A stretch of 64,000 bases of DNA from positions 1 through 64,000 of the forward strand of contig JAEZYS010000005.1 of the NCBI GenBank assembly GCA_023418925.1. Reading direction: 5' to 3'. A program made the position numbers and the translations under genes. Positions 14,610 through 22,960 of the stretch are shown here, one piece after another (position 1 is the stretch's first letter; every line of letters starts with the position of its first letter). The notes under the pieces were generated by a model. It was not told the DNA's origin. It did not search any database and saw only the letters and a program-made list of their open reading frames with translations. Source of the DNA: Bacillota bacterium. GTDB lineage: Bacteria > Bacillota > Clostridia > Oscillospirales > Ruminococcaceae.

Positions 14610-15788
14610 TTATTTTATAGCTGCTTTAAGTTCGTCTGTCTTGTCGGTTTTTTCCCATGCAACACCGAGATCTTCACGTCCCATGTGTCCGTAAGCTGCA
14701 AGCTGTCTGTACTGTGGCTTGCGTAAATCAAGTGTTTTAATGATTGCAGCAGGTGTAAGGTCAAATACCTTTCCAACTACTTCTGAAAGCTTTTCGTCAG
14801 GCACTGTTCCTGTTCCGAATGAATCAACCATGACGGAAACCGGCTTTGCGACACCGATAGCGTAAGCAAGCTGAACTTCACATTTCTTTGCAAGTCCTGC
14901 GGCAACAATGTTTTTTGCAACGTATCTGGCAGCATAAGCAGCACTTCTGTCAACCTTTGTAGGATCCTTACCACTGAATGCTCCGCCCCCATGACGTGAA
15001 TATCCGCCGTAAGTATCAACGATAATCTTTCTTCCTGTAAGACCGCTGTCGCCCTGAGGGCCACCGATAACAAAGCGTCCTGTTGGGTTTACAAAGAAAG
15101 TAGTATCTTTAAGAAGATCAGCAGGTACAATAGGCTTGATAACTTTTTCGATTATGTCTTTTCTTATTTTTTCAAGAGATACTTCTTCAGCATGCTGTGA
15201 GGATACGACGATAGTATCAACCCTGACAGGCTGTCCTTCATCGTATTCAACTGTAACCTGTGTCTTTCCATCAGGACGAAGGTAAGGTAAAGTTCCGTTT
15301 TTTCTTACCTCTGAAAGTCTCTTTGCAAGCCTATGTGCAAGAGAAATAGGGAGCGGCATAAGTTCAGGTGTTTCGTCGCAGGCAAATCCAAACATCATGC
15401 CCTGATCTCCGGCACCGGTTTCAACATCATCTGCTTTTTGCCCGTCCTTATGTTCCAGAGCTTCATCGACGCCCATAGCAATGTCAGAGGACTGTTCATC
15501 AATTGACTGTATTACAGAGCAAGTATGTCCGTCAAAGCCATATTTTGCTCTGTCATAGCCGATATCTATAACAACCTGTCTGACAATCTTAGGAATATCA
15601 ACATAGCAGTTTGTTGTTATTTCGCCCATGCAAAGAACCATTCCGGTTGTTGTACAGGTTTCACAGGCAACTCTGCCGTATGGATCCTTTTCAAGAATTG
15701 CGTCAAGCACAGCATCTGAAATCTGGTCGCAGATTTTGTCAGGATGTCCTTCAGTTACTGATTCTGATGTAAACAGCATTTTTGGCAT
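14610..15788 (-). CDS. metK: S-adenosylmethionine synthetase
   Basis: This 392-residue enzyme makes SAM from methionine and ATP. Signatures are FTSESVTEGHPDKICDQISD at the N-terminus, GAGDQGMMFGFACDET, and GGGAFSGKDPTKVDRSAAY. The start at 15788 has AGGAGG just upstream and gives the usual MetK length; a longer frame would run back into the riboswitch. Transcription is controlled by a SAM-I riboswitch and terminator directly upstream. Its product also feeds SpeD in the polyamine operon. Confidence 0.97.
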   Translation of the reverse strand: MPKMLFTSESVTEGHPDKICDQISDAVLDAILEKDPYGRVACETCTTTGMVLCMGEITTNCYVDIPKIVRQVVIDIGYDRAKYGFDGHTCSVIQSIDEQSSDIAMGVDEALEHKDGQKADDVETGAGDQGMMFGFACDETPELMPLPISLAHRLAKRLSEVRKNGTLPYLRPDGKTQVTVEYDEGQPVRVDTIVVSSQHAEEVSLEKIRKDIIEKVIKPIVPADLLKDTTFFVNPTGRFVIGGPQGDSGLTGRKIIVDTYGGYSRHGGGAFSGKDPTKVDRSAAYAARYVAKNIVAAGLAKKCEVQLAYAIGVAKPVSVMVDSFGTGTVPDEKLSEVVGKVFDLTPAAIIKTLDLRKPQYRQLAAYGHMGREDLGVAWEKTDKTDELKAAIK

Positions 15789-15833
15789 TATGATTCCTCC
15801 ATTTAAAGTAAAAATATTAAAAATGTAATAGCC

Positions 15834-15866
15834 TAAAAAAACGGCACCCGTATATCCGGATGCCGT
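15834..15866 (-). terminator. Riboswitch-controlled terminator upstream of metK
   Basis: On the minus strand ACGGCATCCGG pairs with the CGGGTGCCGT arm and is followed by a run of T. It lies between the SAM-I aptamer and metK, where the SAM-bound aptamer would favour its formation. Confidence 0.85.
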
Positions 15867-15884
15867 GAATTTTATTGATAAAAA

Positions 15885-15995
15885 TTCCTCATCTTTCGGA
15901 TTCATCCGCAGGATTTAGCACCTTTCTTGGACTTTAAAATCACAATTAGGTTGCTGGGCTTCACAGGACCAGTTCCTCCACCACTCTTGATAAGG
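15885..15995 (-). ncRNA. SAM-I (S-box) riboswitch
   Basis: Read on the minus strand, it starts CTTATCAAGAGTGGTGGAGG, followed by ACTGG-CCTGTGAAGCCCAGCAACC, then AAGGTGCTAAATCCTGC and the closing GATGAG. These are the conserved blocks of the S-box aptamer in the right order and spacing. It precedes a terminator and metK, so high SAM should shut off synthesis of SAM synthetase. Confidence 0.96.
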
Positions 15996-16076
15996 CTATT
16001 AAATTTATATAATAATAATACTACAACATAAATCTCTTGTCAAGTAATTAAGAGATTTTACGTAATATTGTCGAAA

Positions 16077-16784
16077 TCAGCCTGGAAATATAACTTTTCT
16101 TAGTGGTTCAAATACTATTATTGCTATTCCAAACGCAATTACAAGTACAGTAACAGCATAAATTGCAAAGGTAGTGAATGATTTAAGTTTGCTTTCAGAT
16201 CTGGATTCAACAGGTAATATGTGCAGGCCTGAAAGAGCCGCTGAAAGAGGTCTGTAAAGCAGTAATGTAAATGCACTGTTAAGTCCTGCCTTCAAAAGAT
16301 TATAAGGAAGGAAAACAGGAAGAAGCATACCTGCAACAACTTCACGTTCAACACCCATATAAAAAGGTGTGATAATATAGTTCCATAAAAGCATGAGTAT
16401 TGTCATTACAAGAGTGCCAGCAAAAAGGCCTGCAAATGCTCCTGAAAGTGACTTGAATCTCTTGTAAATAATCGCAGCTGAACAAGCAAACCCTGCAGAA
16501 CTGATAAAATTCATAAGTGCGCCAATCGGTCCCGTGTCGCTTATTGTAATCATTTCAACAATTGAAACTACAAGTGAAATAATAAGAGATGCCATAGGAC
16601 CAAGAATAAACCCTGCTATTGCTATTATTATGTCTTTTACCTCATAATCAAGGAATAATACCACAGGGACTCTGAAAACGAAAACTGATAGGTAAGAGAT
16701 TGCGGAAAACATGGATATCATAACCATTTTTTTGACATCCATTTTTGGTGCTAAGGTTGATTTGGTTAATAGATTGCTTTGCAT
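16077..16784 (-). CDS. ribU: ECF transporter S component, riboflavin-specific
   Basis: The 235-residue protein has about six transmembrane segments. The N-terminal region (MVMISMFSAISYLSVFVF), FLDYEVKDIIIAIAGFILGPM and NYIITPFYMG resemble RibU S components, which bind riboflavin and work with the shared EcfAA'T energising module. That module is not in this window. The upstream FMN riboswitch makes the riboflavin assignment firm. The protein is longer than most RibU at the C-terminus, with a polar linker (ESRSESKLKS) followed by one last helix. Confidence 0.92.
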   Translation of the reverse strand: MQSNLLTKSTLAPKMDVKKMVMISMFSAISYLSVFVFRVPVVLFLDYEVKDIIIAIAGFILGPMASLIISLVVSIVEMITISDTGPIGALMNFISSAGFACSAAIIYKRFKSLSGAFAGLFAGTLVMTILMLLWNYIITPFYMGVEREVVAGMLLPVFLPYNLLKAGLNSAFTLLLYRPLSAALSGLHILPVESRSESKLKSFTTFAIYAVTVLVIAFGIAIIVFEPLRKVIFPG

Positions 16785-16834
16785 AAGAAAACCTCCATAT
16801 AAATATAAATTTATAATAAAGGCAAGTCTGTTAC

Positions 16835-16869
16835 AATAAAATGCCCGCAGATTTTATATCTGCGGGCAT
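16835..16869 (-). terminator. Terminator of the FMN riboswitch
   Basis: ATGCCCGCAGAT (16841-16852) pairs perfectly with ATCTGCGGGCAT (16858-16869), then TTTTATT on the minus strand. It sits between the FMN aptamer and ribU and is the expected expression platform. Confidence 0.88.
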
Positions 16870-16894
16870 CGGCATTGCGTGGCAATTGAGCTAC

Positions 16895-17037
16895 GTTTCT
16901 TTCATCCGGACTTAACCTCTCCATATGGAAAAATCTTACCGTCGGTCCTGGGATTAAACCAGAGTCGGTGCATAAGCACTCGTGGACTAAGCTTTCGCCT
17001 TTACCACCGGTGGGGAATCTCACCCCGCCCTGAAACA
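16895..17037 (-). ncRNA. FMN riboswitch (RFN element)
   Basis: On the minus strand the conserved blocks are present in order: CAGGGCGGGGTGAGATTCCC, ACCGGTGGTAAAGGC, AGTCCACGAG, ACTCTGGTTTAATCCCAGGA, CCGACGGTAAGA and GTCCGGATGAAAGAAAC. The P1 stem is GTTTC with GAAAC. FMN binding should favour the downstream terminator and reduce riboflavin uptake through RibU. Confidence 0.96.
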
Positions 17038-17087
17038 GATTTGCATTTATTCAATTGTAAGCCAAAATATTTTTTTGAACAGAAAAC

Positions 17088-17549
17088 TTATTCTTCGGTT
17101 GTTGTGCTGTCATCATCCTCATCGAAATCGAACTCAAGAAGTTCGTCACAGTTAGGACAATTGATTGAGCCTTCCTCAAGCATTGCTTCATTCAGGCATA
17201 CAGTGTCGCCGCATGTAGGACATGTAACTTCGTATAAATCGTCGTCATCAAAATCCTCATCGTCGTCATCATACTCGTCATCGTAATCATCATGGCATCC
17301 GCAGCAACATTCATCATCTTCTTCGTCAATCTCATAGAAATCTCTTTCAACTTCTCCGAGATCTTCGTCGATACAGTCAACTACTTCTACAACTTCATCA
17401 ACCTGTTCCTGAAGATCTTCCACTCCAAGAGCAATGTCCTGAAGAATGTCTGCCATCAAAGCAATAACCTTTCCTTCTTTAGTGGACTCGTTAAGATCAA
17501 GTCCGTCGATAAGGCCCTTTAAATAAGATACTCTTTCTGTAAGTTTCAT
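17088..17549 (-). CDS. CD1247 N-terminal-domain protein with acidic linker and zinc ribbon
   Basis: The N-terminus (MKLTERVSYLKGLIDGLDL, IALMADILQDIALGVEDLQEQVDEV) is the conserved helical domain named after Clostridioides CD1247. A remarkable middle follows: a CCCGCH cluster and a long Asp/Glu run (about residues 85-105). A C-terminal zinc ribbon has CPTCGD and CPNCDE pairs. The function of the family is unknown. It lies upstream of ribU and downstream of efp, without close coupling to either. Confidence 0.85.
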   Translation of the reverse strand: MKLTERVSYLKGLIDGLDLNESTKEGKVIALMADILQDIALGVEDLQEQVDEVVEVVDCIDEDLGEVERDFYEIDEEDDECCCGCHDDYDDEYDDDDEDFDDDDLYEVTCPTCGDTVCLNEAMLEEGSINCPNCDELLEFDFDEDDDSTTTEE

Positions 17550-17648
17550 AGGTTATTCCTCCCTGCGGGTTCGCCCGCCTTTAAATTTTGCAATTCAATT
17601 ATCATAAATTGAGCAAGCCCAAAAATGATTACTCTTATGGTGTCCGGA

Positions 17649-18206
17649 TTATACTCTTTCCATGTACTCGCTTGTACGAGTATCAATCTTGATTACATCG
17701 CCTTCTTCAATGAAGAGAGGAACCTTAACTTCTGCACCGGTTTCGAGAACAGCAGGCTTAGTAGCGTTTGTAGCTGTATCACCCTTGAAACCAGGGTCAG
17801 TCTGTGTAATTTTAAGTTCAACAAAGTTTGGTGGTTCTACTGCGAAAACCTTGCCCTTATATGAGCATACCTTACATACCATCTGTTCCTTTACGAACTT
17901 AAAGTTGTCACTGAGTTCAGCTGAACTTATCGGAACCTGTTCATAAGATTCAGGATCCATAAAGTAGTAGAGATCACCGTCACTGTAGGAATATTCCATA
18001 TCTTTTCTTTCAACAAAAGCACTAGGGAATTTTGCAGATGGGTTATAACTCTTTTCAATAACAGATCCGGTAATTACATTTTTAATTTTTGTTCTTACAA
18101 ATGCAGCTCCCTTTCCAGGCTTTACGTGCTGAAATTCAACGATTTGAAGTACGTTTCCATCCTCTTCGAAAGTCATGCCGTTTCTGAAATCTCCTGCTGT
18201 TATCAT
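17649..18206 (-). CDS. efp: Elongation factor P
   Basis: EF-P (185 residues) helps ribosomes through polyproline stretches. The KOW-like N-terminal domain has HVKPGKGAAFVRTKIKN, with the lysine of the PGKG loop at the position that is modified in other species. The two OB domains end with IKIDTRTSEYMERV. No EF-P modification enzymes are seen nearby. The M24 peptidase and aroQ genes lie upstream in the same direction, a common Clostridia arrangement. Confidence 0.97.
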   Translation of the reverse strand: MITAGDFRNGMTFEEDGNVLQIVEFQHVKPGKGAAFVRTKIKNVITGSVIEKSYNPSAKFPSAFVERKDMEYSYSDGDLYYFMDPESYEQVPISSAELSDNFKFVKEQMVCKVCSYKGKVFAVEPPNFVELKITQTDPGFKGDTATNATKPAVLETGAEVKVPLFIEEGDVIKIDTRTSEYMERV

Positions 18207-18316
18207 AAATTACCTCCAAGAATAATTATTTATGCATACATAGTTCTTTATTATTTTACTATATTTTTATACGCATTGCAAGTGTTTTTAAATATTTTAA
18301 GATTTTTTAACAAACA

Positions 18317-19384
18317 TTATAATTTGATAAGTCTTTTTGGCGCTTTTGTAAGATTTTCATGGCCTGTTTCTGTAATAGCTGCCATATCTTCAATTCTTAC
18401 ACCAAACTTTTTTGGCAGGTAAATTCCAGGTTCCATGGTAATAATAACATTGCTGTCAAGAGTGCCGGTTGCTTTCGGAGATGATGACGGAAGTTCGTGA
18501 ATTTCAAGTCCGACACTGTGACTGAGACCGTGACCAAAATAACTGCCGTAACCATGTTCAGATATATAATTTCGTGCAATACTGTCAGGTTCTGTACAGT
18601 TTATTCCAGCATGTAAAGAGTCAAGTGCTGCAAGCTGTGCATTTAAAACAGTATTATAAACAACCGTCATTTCTTCGTCTGGCTCACCAATACAGACAGT
18701 TCTTGTCATATCACTGTGATAACCTTCATATACAGCGCCAAAGTCCATAAGAACAAATTCACCACTGTGAACTTTTTTATCTGACGGAACTCCATGAGGA
18801 AGGGAAGTATTCTTTCCTGACAAAGCAATTGTGTCAAATGAAACAGCTTCTGCTCCATTTTTCAGCATATAGCTGTCAAGTTCAAAAGCTATCTCCTTTT
18901 CAGTTTTCCCCTCTGAGATGTAGTTTAGTACATTTTCAAATGCTTTTTCTGCAATTTTTTGAGCAAACTTAATTTTTTCTATTTCTTCAAGCGTTTTAAT
19001 TGAACGCATTTTATCGATTGCACGGCTAAGATTTCCTGAACATATAATTTTTCTGTTCTTAAGTTTACTGCATAAATTCTGATACTCGCTTACAGTCATA
19101 GTATTAGTTTCAATTGCAACTGTATCAGCATTATGCTTTTCGAGCAGTTCTTCAATCTGTGCATAGTAATCAGTCATGAGAATTACATTATAATTCCTCA
19201 CTGTGTCACATGCTTTTTCATAGTATCGTGAATCTATCAGCAGATATGCGCTGTCCCTGAAAATAATACATACACCTGCCGAAGATTTCATGCCTGTAAA
19301 ATAAAATCTGTTTATATCAGAGGTAATAATTGCACAGTCAATGTCATCCGAAAGCTTCTTTAACAGCTGTTCTGTACGTGTCAT
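18317..19384 (-). CDS. Xaa-Pro aminopeptidase-like M24 family protein
   Basis: The 355 residues have a creatinase N-terminal domain (1 to about 125) and a pita-bread M24 domain. Metal-binding residues are visible: VLMDFGAVYEGYHSDMTRT (two Asp), GHGLSHSVGLEIHE (His), TMEPGIYLP (Glu) and GVRIEDM (Glu). It probably removes residues before proline from peptides in the cytoplasm. Its start overlaps the aroQ stop by 4 bases, so the two are translationally coupled. Confidence 0.93.
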   Translation of the reverse strand: MTRTEQLLKKLSDDIDCAIITSDINRFYFTGMKSSAGVCIIFRDSAYLLIDSRYYEKACDTVRNYNVILMTDYYAQIEELLEKHNADTVAIETNTMTVSEYQNLCSKLKNRKIICSGNLSRAIDKMRSIKTLEEIEKIKFAQKIAEKAFENVLNYISEGKTEKEIAFELDSYMLKNGAEAVSFDTIALSGKNTSLPHGVPSDKKVHSGEFVLMDFGAVYEGYHSDMTRTVCIGEPDEEMTVVYNTVLNAQLAALDSLHAGINCTEPDSIARNYISEHGYGSYFGHGLSHSVGLEIHELPSSSPKATGTLDSNVIITMEPGIYLPKKFGVRIEDMAAITETGHENLTKAPKRLIKL

Positions 19385-19821
19385 TCTGCCAGCATCTCCT
19401 TTAGTCCCTCAAGCGCAAGCATGTATCCATATTTGCCAAAGCCACAAAGATGTCCTTTGCAGACAGCTGCAATGACCGACTTTGAACGAAATTCATCACG
19501 GTTGTAAATGTTTGAGATATGCACTTCAATAACAGGAATTTTTATTGCTGCGATTGCGTCCCTGATTGCATAGCTGTAGTGAGTGTATGCACCTGCATTG
19601 AGAACTATTCCGCATTTATCAAGGCGTGCTTCATGGATACGGTCAATGATAGCTCCCTCGTGATTGGACTGGAAAAATTCACAGCTGTCATATCCAAGCT
19701 CTTTTGCCTTTTTTTCAATTTCATCGCAAATGCTTTTATAAGTATCATTTCCGTATGTTCCTGGCTCTCTTTCACCGAGAAGATTAAGGTTCGGGCCATT
19801 TATAATCAAGACGTTTTTCAT
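19381..19821 (-). CDS. aroQ: 3-dehydroquinate dehydratase, type II
   Basis: The 146-residue enzyme converts 3-dehydroquinate to 3-dehydroshikimate in the shikimate pathway. It has INGPNLNLLGEREPGTYG with the catalytic Arg and Tyr, FFQSNHEGAIIDRIHEA, LNAGAYTHYSYAIRDA and EVHISNIYNRDEFR. It is complete. An AAAGGACA-type ribosome binding site precedes the ATG. It is the first gene of the aroQ-M24 peptidase-efp string. Confidence 0.97.
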   Translation of the reverse strand: MKNVLIINGPNLNLLGEREPGTYGNDTYKSICDEIEKKAKELGYDSCEFFQSNHEGAIIDRIHEARLDKCGIVLNAGAYTHYSYAIRDAIAAIKIPVIEVHISNIYNRDEFRSKSVIAAVCKGHLCGFGKYGYMLALEGLKEMLAE

Positions 19822-19856
19822 GATCAGTGTCCTTTCTAAATATAAGTATTATACTT

Positions 19857-21146
19857 TTAATACCATAAATTAAAAGCATCAAACTTCCAGCCATCATCGG
19901 TTTTTACCATATGATAATTTCTGCTTTCATACCAGATGTTGTATGGTTCAGAATCATAGTGCACTAAAGTGCTTTTAAATAAAACTTGATTGTTATCTTC
20001 ATAAATTAGCGAAAAGTCTGTAAACCAGCATGACTCATCATAGTTTTTGTCTTCATAGTAATATGTGAAGTTTTGATTTTCTCCATTATATTGTTGAATA
20101 AGTAATTCACAATATGAATCAGTGAATACTTCATGAAAATACTTATTTAATTCATCAGAAGTAAATTTATTTGGATGATTATCTGTTACTCCATACGGAT
20201 ATGTATAGCAATCGTAATATATATCCAAAGCTTTCTCATATATAGCATTTTTTCTTTCACTCAAAAAATCTATTACTCCAGAATCAGTATTACACATATA
20301 GAATTCTATTGGTATTTGTGTATTATCAGACCAGGTCGTTACTACTTTATATCTGCCGTTATCTGCTTCCTTAAAATTATACTTTGAATTCCCGATACCA
20401 AAATCAGCCCATTGCTGTGGGTCAAAAGACGTATCCAGATTAAGAAATGTGTTTCCGTCTGTGAATTTTACTGGTTGCCATTCATCTTGAGTATTGTAAT
20501 ACAATTCAGCTTTTTTAAGTTTGTAATCTTCATCACAATATTTTCTAAATATAAAAAAGGGGCTTCGGTTAATACATTCCCAGGTTTCTGTTTCCAAATT
20601 GGGCAAAACAAGTGGAGTTGCAATGTCAATTTTAATGTCTGATTGACTTACATCATGTTCTGGACTTTGTATATATCTTATTTGACATGAGGGGAATGCA
20701 TTAACGAGTAATTCAAAATCTTTATCTTTGTAAGTATCTGTTTCAATGTAAATAGAAAGAAGGTTCATTTTTTTAAAGAATTCAATATACTCTTCCATAC
20801 TTCCATTTGCCGAAACAATATACATTCCTTTAAGCTTAGTCAGACTAATAAGGTCTGATTTGTCCTCATCAGTAAGTTTATCAATATTAACAATAATGTA
20901 TTCAGTGTCTTGATTGTATTCTTTCCATTGAGGTACTATTTTTTCAGAATTTGAATCAGAGTTACTTTCCACATTGTCTGCTATTTTTACAGTTTCTAAT
21001 GCTACACTTGATAAGGTGGCTTCTGACGATTCCACCGTTTGTGACTTTTCCTGAATAGTTTTTTCATTACAAGCTGTCATAGTAATCATGCTCAATGCTA
21101 TCAAAATAGCAACAAGTTGTCTTTTCATAGATGTACTCACTTTCAT
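19857..21146 (-). CDS. Lipoprotein of unknown function
   Basis: A signal peptide ends in a lipobox-like MTMTAC, so the protein is probably lipid-anchored outside the membrane. The true start may be the internal ATG at 21128, which has AAAGTGAG upstream; the first ATG is one base after the stop of the previous gene. After a Ser/Glu-rich linker comes a region (about 75-160) that reads like a variable substrate-facing domain. The C-terminal part (about 310-429) contains YFHEVFTDSYCELLIQQYN and HMVKTDDGWKFDAFNLWY, a pattern typical of NTF2-like domains. I recognise no specific family. It is AT-richer than its neighbours. Confidence 0.65.
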   Translation of the reverse strand: MKVSTSMKRQLVAILIALSMITMTACNEKTIQEKSQTVESSEATLSSVALETVKIADNVESNSDSNSEKIVPQWKEYNQDTEYIIVNIDKLTDEDKSDLISLTKLKGMYIVSANGSMEEYIEFFKKMNLLSIYIETDTYKDKDFELLVNAFPSCQIRYIQSPEHDVSQSDIKIDIATPLVLPNLETETWECINRSPFFIFRKYCDEDYKLKKAELYYNTQDEWQPVKFTDGNTFLNLDTSFDPQQWADFGIGNSKYNFKEADNGRYKVVTTWSDNTQIPIEFYMCNTDSGVIDFLSERKNAIYEKALDIYYDCYTYPYGVTDNHPNKFTSDELNKYFHEVFTDSYCELLIQQYNGENQNFTYYYEDKNYDESCWFTDFSLIYEDNNQVLFKSTLVHYDSEPYNIWYESRNYHMVKTDDGWKFDAFNLWY

Positions 21147-21147
21147 G

Positions 21148-22005
21148 TCATTTTAAACTATTATAATAATCCATCATAGCCTTTGCATCTTCAGTTTGTG
21201 TGCCTGCGCTTTCGCATACAAAGACAGGGGATAGATTCTTTTCGTAAACCAGTTCCATAAGAGGTTCAAACTGTGGGCCATAGATTGTGTCCTCAAATGT
21301 CAGATGACGCTTTTCTCCGCCTTTTTCTGTATACTCAATTTTAGAAAAATGCGAGTGAAAACATTTCAGCCTGTCAGAGCCAAGCTTATTTTCAATTGCA
21401 TTAAGAATATCCTCATAAGCTGATTTATCTTTTATACTTCCGAAAGTTCTTGCGTTAAGGTGCCCGAAATCAATGCATGGAATAAAACTTTCGTCACAGA
21501 GACAAAGCTCAATTACTTCATTGAGGTCGCCAAGCTGATTGATTTTTCCCATGGTTTCAGGACAGCAGTGTATATGTGAAAGTCCTTCCGAATCCAGAGC
21601 TACTTTTGCAGATTTGAGCGTTATCTTTGCAAGATCAAGAGCTTCTTCTCTTGTCATTTTTGAGCATGATCCGCTATGAATAATTATTCTTTCAGCACCC
21701 ATGTAATCAGCAAGCCTTGCAGTCTGGAGGATGTAATTTATTGAGTTAAGACGCTTTTCCTCTTCAATACTGGAAAGGGAAATGAAATATGGTGCATGGA
21801 TAGACAGAGATATAGCTTGTTCTTTTGCGGCTGCGCCAAACTGTCTACCGGCCTGTTCACCTGTTCTGACACCCTGTCCGCACTGATATTCAAAATGATT
21901 AAGCCCAAATTTTTTTAGATATAAAGGTACATCAACAGTTTTCTTGTAACCCATGGTGGCAAAGCTTTCTGCTGTTCCGGCAGGTCCGAATCTTGCATTT
22001 TTCAT
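21148..22005 (-). CDS. Endonuclease IV-like TIM-barrel protein
   Basis: The 285 residues have the layout of AP endonuclease family 2. Metal-ligand positions are SIHAPYF, IIHSG, CCPETMGK, CIDFGHLNAR, FHSHFSKIEY and VCESAG, matching the zinc ligands of endonuclease IV (Nfo). It would cleave abasic sites in DNA. Spacing and several motifs differ from canonical Nfo, so a divergent function of the same fold is possible. AAAGGAAG precedes the ATG. It runs directly into the lipoprotein gene. Confidence 0.78.
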   Translation of the reverse strand: MKNARFGPAGTAESFATMGYKKTVDVPLYLKKFGLNHFEYQCGQGVRTGEQAGRQFGAAAKEQAISLSIHAPYFISLSSIEEEKRLNSINYILQTARLADYMGAERIIIHSGSCSKMTREEALDLAKITLKSAKVALDSEGLSHIHCCPETMGKINQLGDLNEVIELCLCDESFIPCIDFGHLNARTFGSIKDKSAYEDILNAIENKLGSDRLKCFHSHFSKIEYTEKGGEKRHLTFEDTIYGPQFEPLMELVYEKNLSPVFVCESAGTQTEDAKAMMDYYNSLK

Positions 22006-22055
22006 GGTAATGGACTTCCTTTCATCATGGTTTTATTGATATAATCAGTACATTT

Positions 22056-22556
22056 CTACCGCATTTTTTTATCAGTATTTCTTTTAGGCAGAAGTGGTCT
22101 TTCAACTGCACGTTTAATCCTGAATAAAGTTCCCGGTTCCGGCTCAATAGGAAATACAAATATTGATTTTATTCCTGCAAAGTTTGCCCCCAGAATGTCA
22201 GTGAAAATCTGGTCGCCGACTGCACAGATCTGATTTCGTGGAAGTTTCAGTTTTTCAACAGCTTTAAGAAAGCCCTTAGGCAACGGCTTCGCTCCTGACG
22301 GAACAAACTCAAGTCCGAGCATATCTGCAAACGGGGTAACCCTTGCAGTTTTATTATTTGAAACAATCATAAGCTTTATATTATTATCACGCATATTTTT
22401 TATCCAGTCAAGCACACCGTCAGCAGGCTTTGGATTGTTATGCGTTGTAAGTGTATTGTCAAGGTCAAGGATAAGTGCTCTGACGTTAATCTGACCGAGC
22501 ATTTCTGGTGTGATGTCAAGCACAGTATTAAGTGCAAGTGTAGGTCTGAAAAGCAT
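22056..22556 (-). CDS. YqeG-family HAD phosphatase
   Basis: The 166 residues carry the HAD motifs LILDLDNTLTTH (I), IVSNN (II) and a motif III lysine in SGAKPLPKGF, plus GDQIFTDILGAN (IV). It matches the YqeG HAD IIIA family of Firmicutes, whose substrate is not settled. The ATG at 22556 follows GGAGG by five bases; the TTG four codons upstream falls inside that ribosome binding site and is not used. Confidence 0.9.
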   Translation of the reverse strand: MLFRPTLALNTVLDITPEMLGQINVRALILDLDNTLTTHNNPKPADGVLDWIKNMRDNNIKLMIVSNNKTARVTPFADMLGLEFVPSGAKPLPKGFLKAVEKLKLPRNQICAVGDQIFTDILGANFAGIKSIFVFPIEPEPGTLFRIKRAVERPLLPKRNTDKKMR

Positions 22557-22590
22557 TTTATCCTCCAATCATCTGAAATATAATAAATAG

Positions 22591-22620
22591 AAAAGCGGAC
22601 AGAAATACTGCCCGCTTTTA
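22591..22620 (-). terminator. Terminator after rpsU
   Basis: AAAAGCGG (22591-22598) pairs with CCGCTTTT (22612-22619), extended by CAG/CTG inside. The minus strand continues TCTATTT. It closes the rpsU transcript. Confidence 0.8.
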
Positions 22621-22645
22621 CTTGCATTTTTAAGCGTTATAATTA

Positions 22646-22819
22646 TTAATACTTACGCTTACGAGCAGCTTCGGACTTCTTCTTACGCTTTACCGAAGGC
22701 TTCTCATAGTGTTCTCTTTTACGAACTTCAGCAATAACGCCGTCCTTAGCACAGCTTCTCTTAAAACGCTTAAGAGCAGTGTCTAAAGTCTCGTTTTTTC
22801 CAACACGAATTTCTGCCAT
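22646..22819 (-). CDS. rpsU: 30S ribosomal protein S21
   Basis: The 57-residue basic protein reads MAEIRVGKNETLDTALKRFK and ends in KKKSEAARKRKY, the typical S21 pattern. AGGGAGG sits 7 bases ahead of the ATG at 22819; a longer frame to 22903 is not supported. It is the nearest upstream gene to yqeG, with a terminator between. Confidence 0.96.
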   Translation of the reverse strand: MAEIRVGKNETLDTALKRFKRSCAKDGVIAEVRKREHYEKPSVKRKKKSEAARKRKY

Positions 22820-22960
22820 TTGATTCCCTCCCTTTGCCGCAAAGGCAGAGGTTAATATAAGATATAACTTCATAATTATACTATAACAGCGCAGTATTGT
22901 CAAGCGTCCTGATAAAAATGTTGTACAAATTATACTTTCATTTTCTGCCGAAATACATAA

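Noticed and set aside
15789..15905. Longer MetK N-terminus
   Set aside because: The extra residues are translated riboswitch terminator; AGGAGG marks the shorter start and length fits the family.
16811..17023. 70-residue minus-strand frame
   Set aside because: It lies fully within the FMN riboswitch and terminator, whose conserved RNA blocks explain the sequence.
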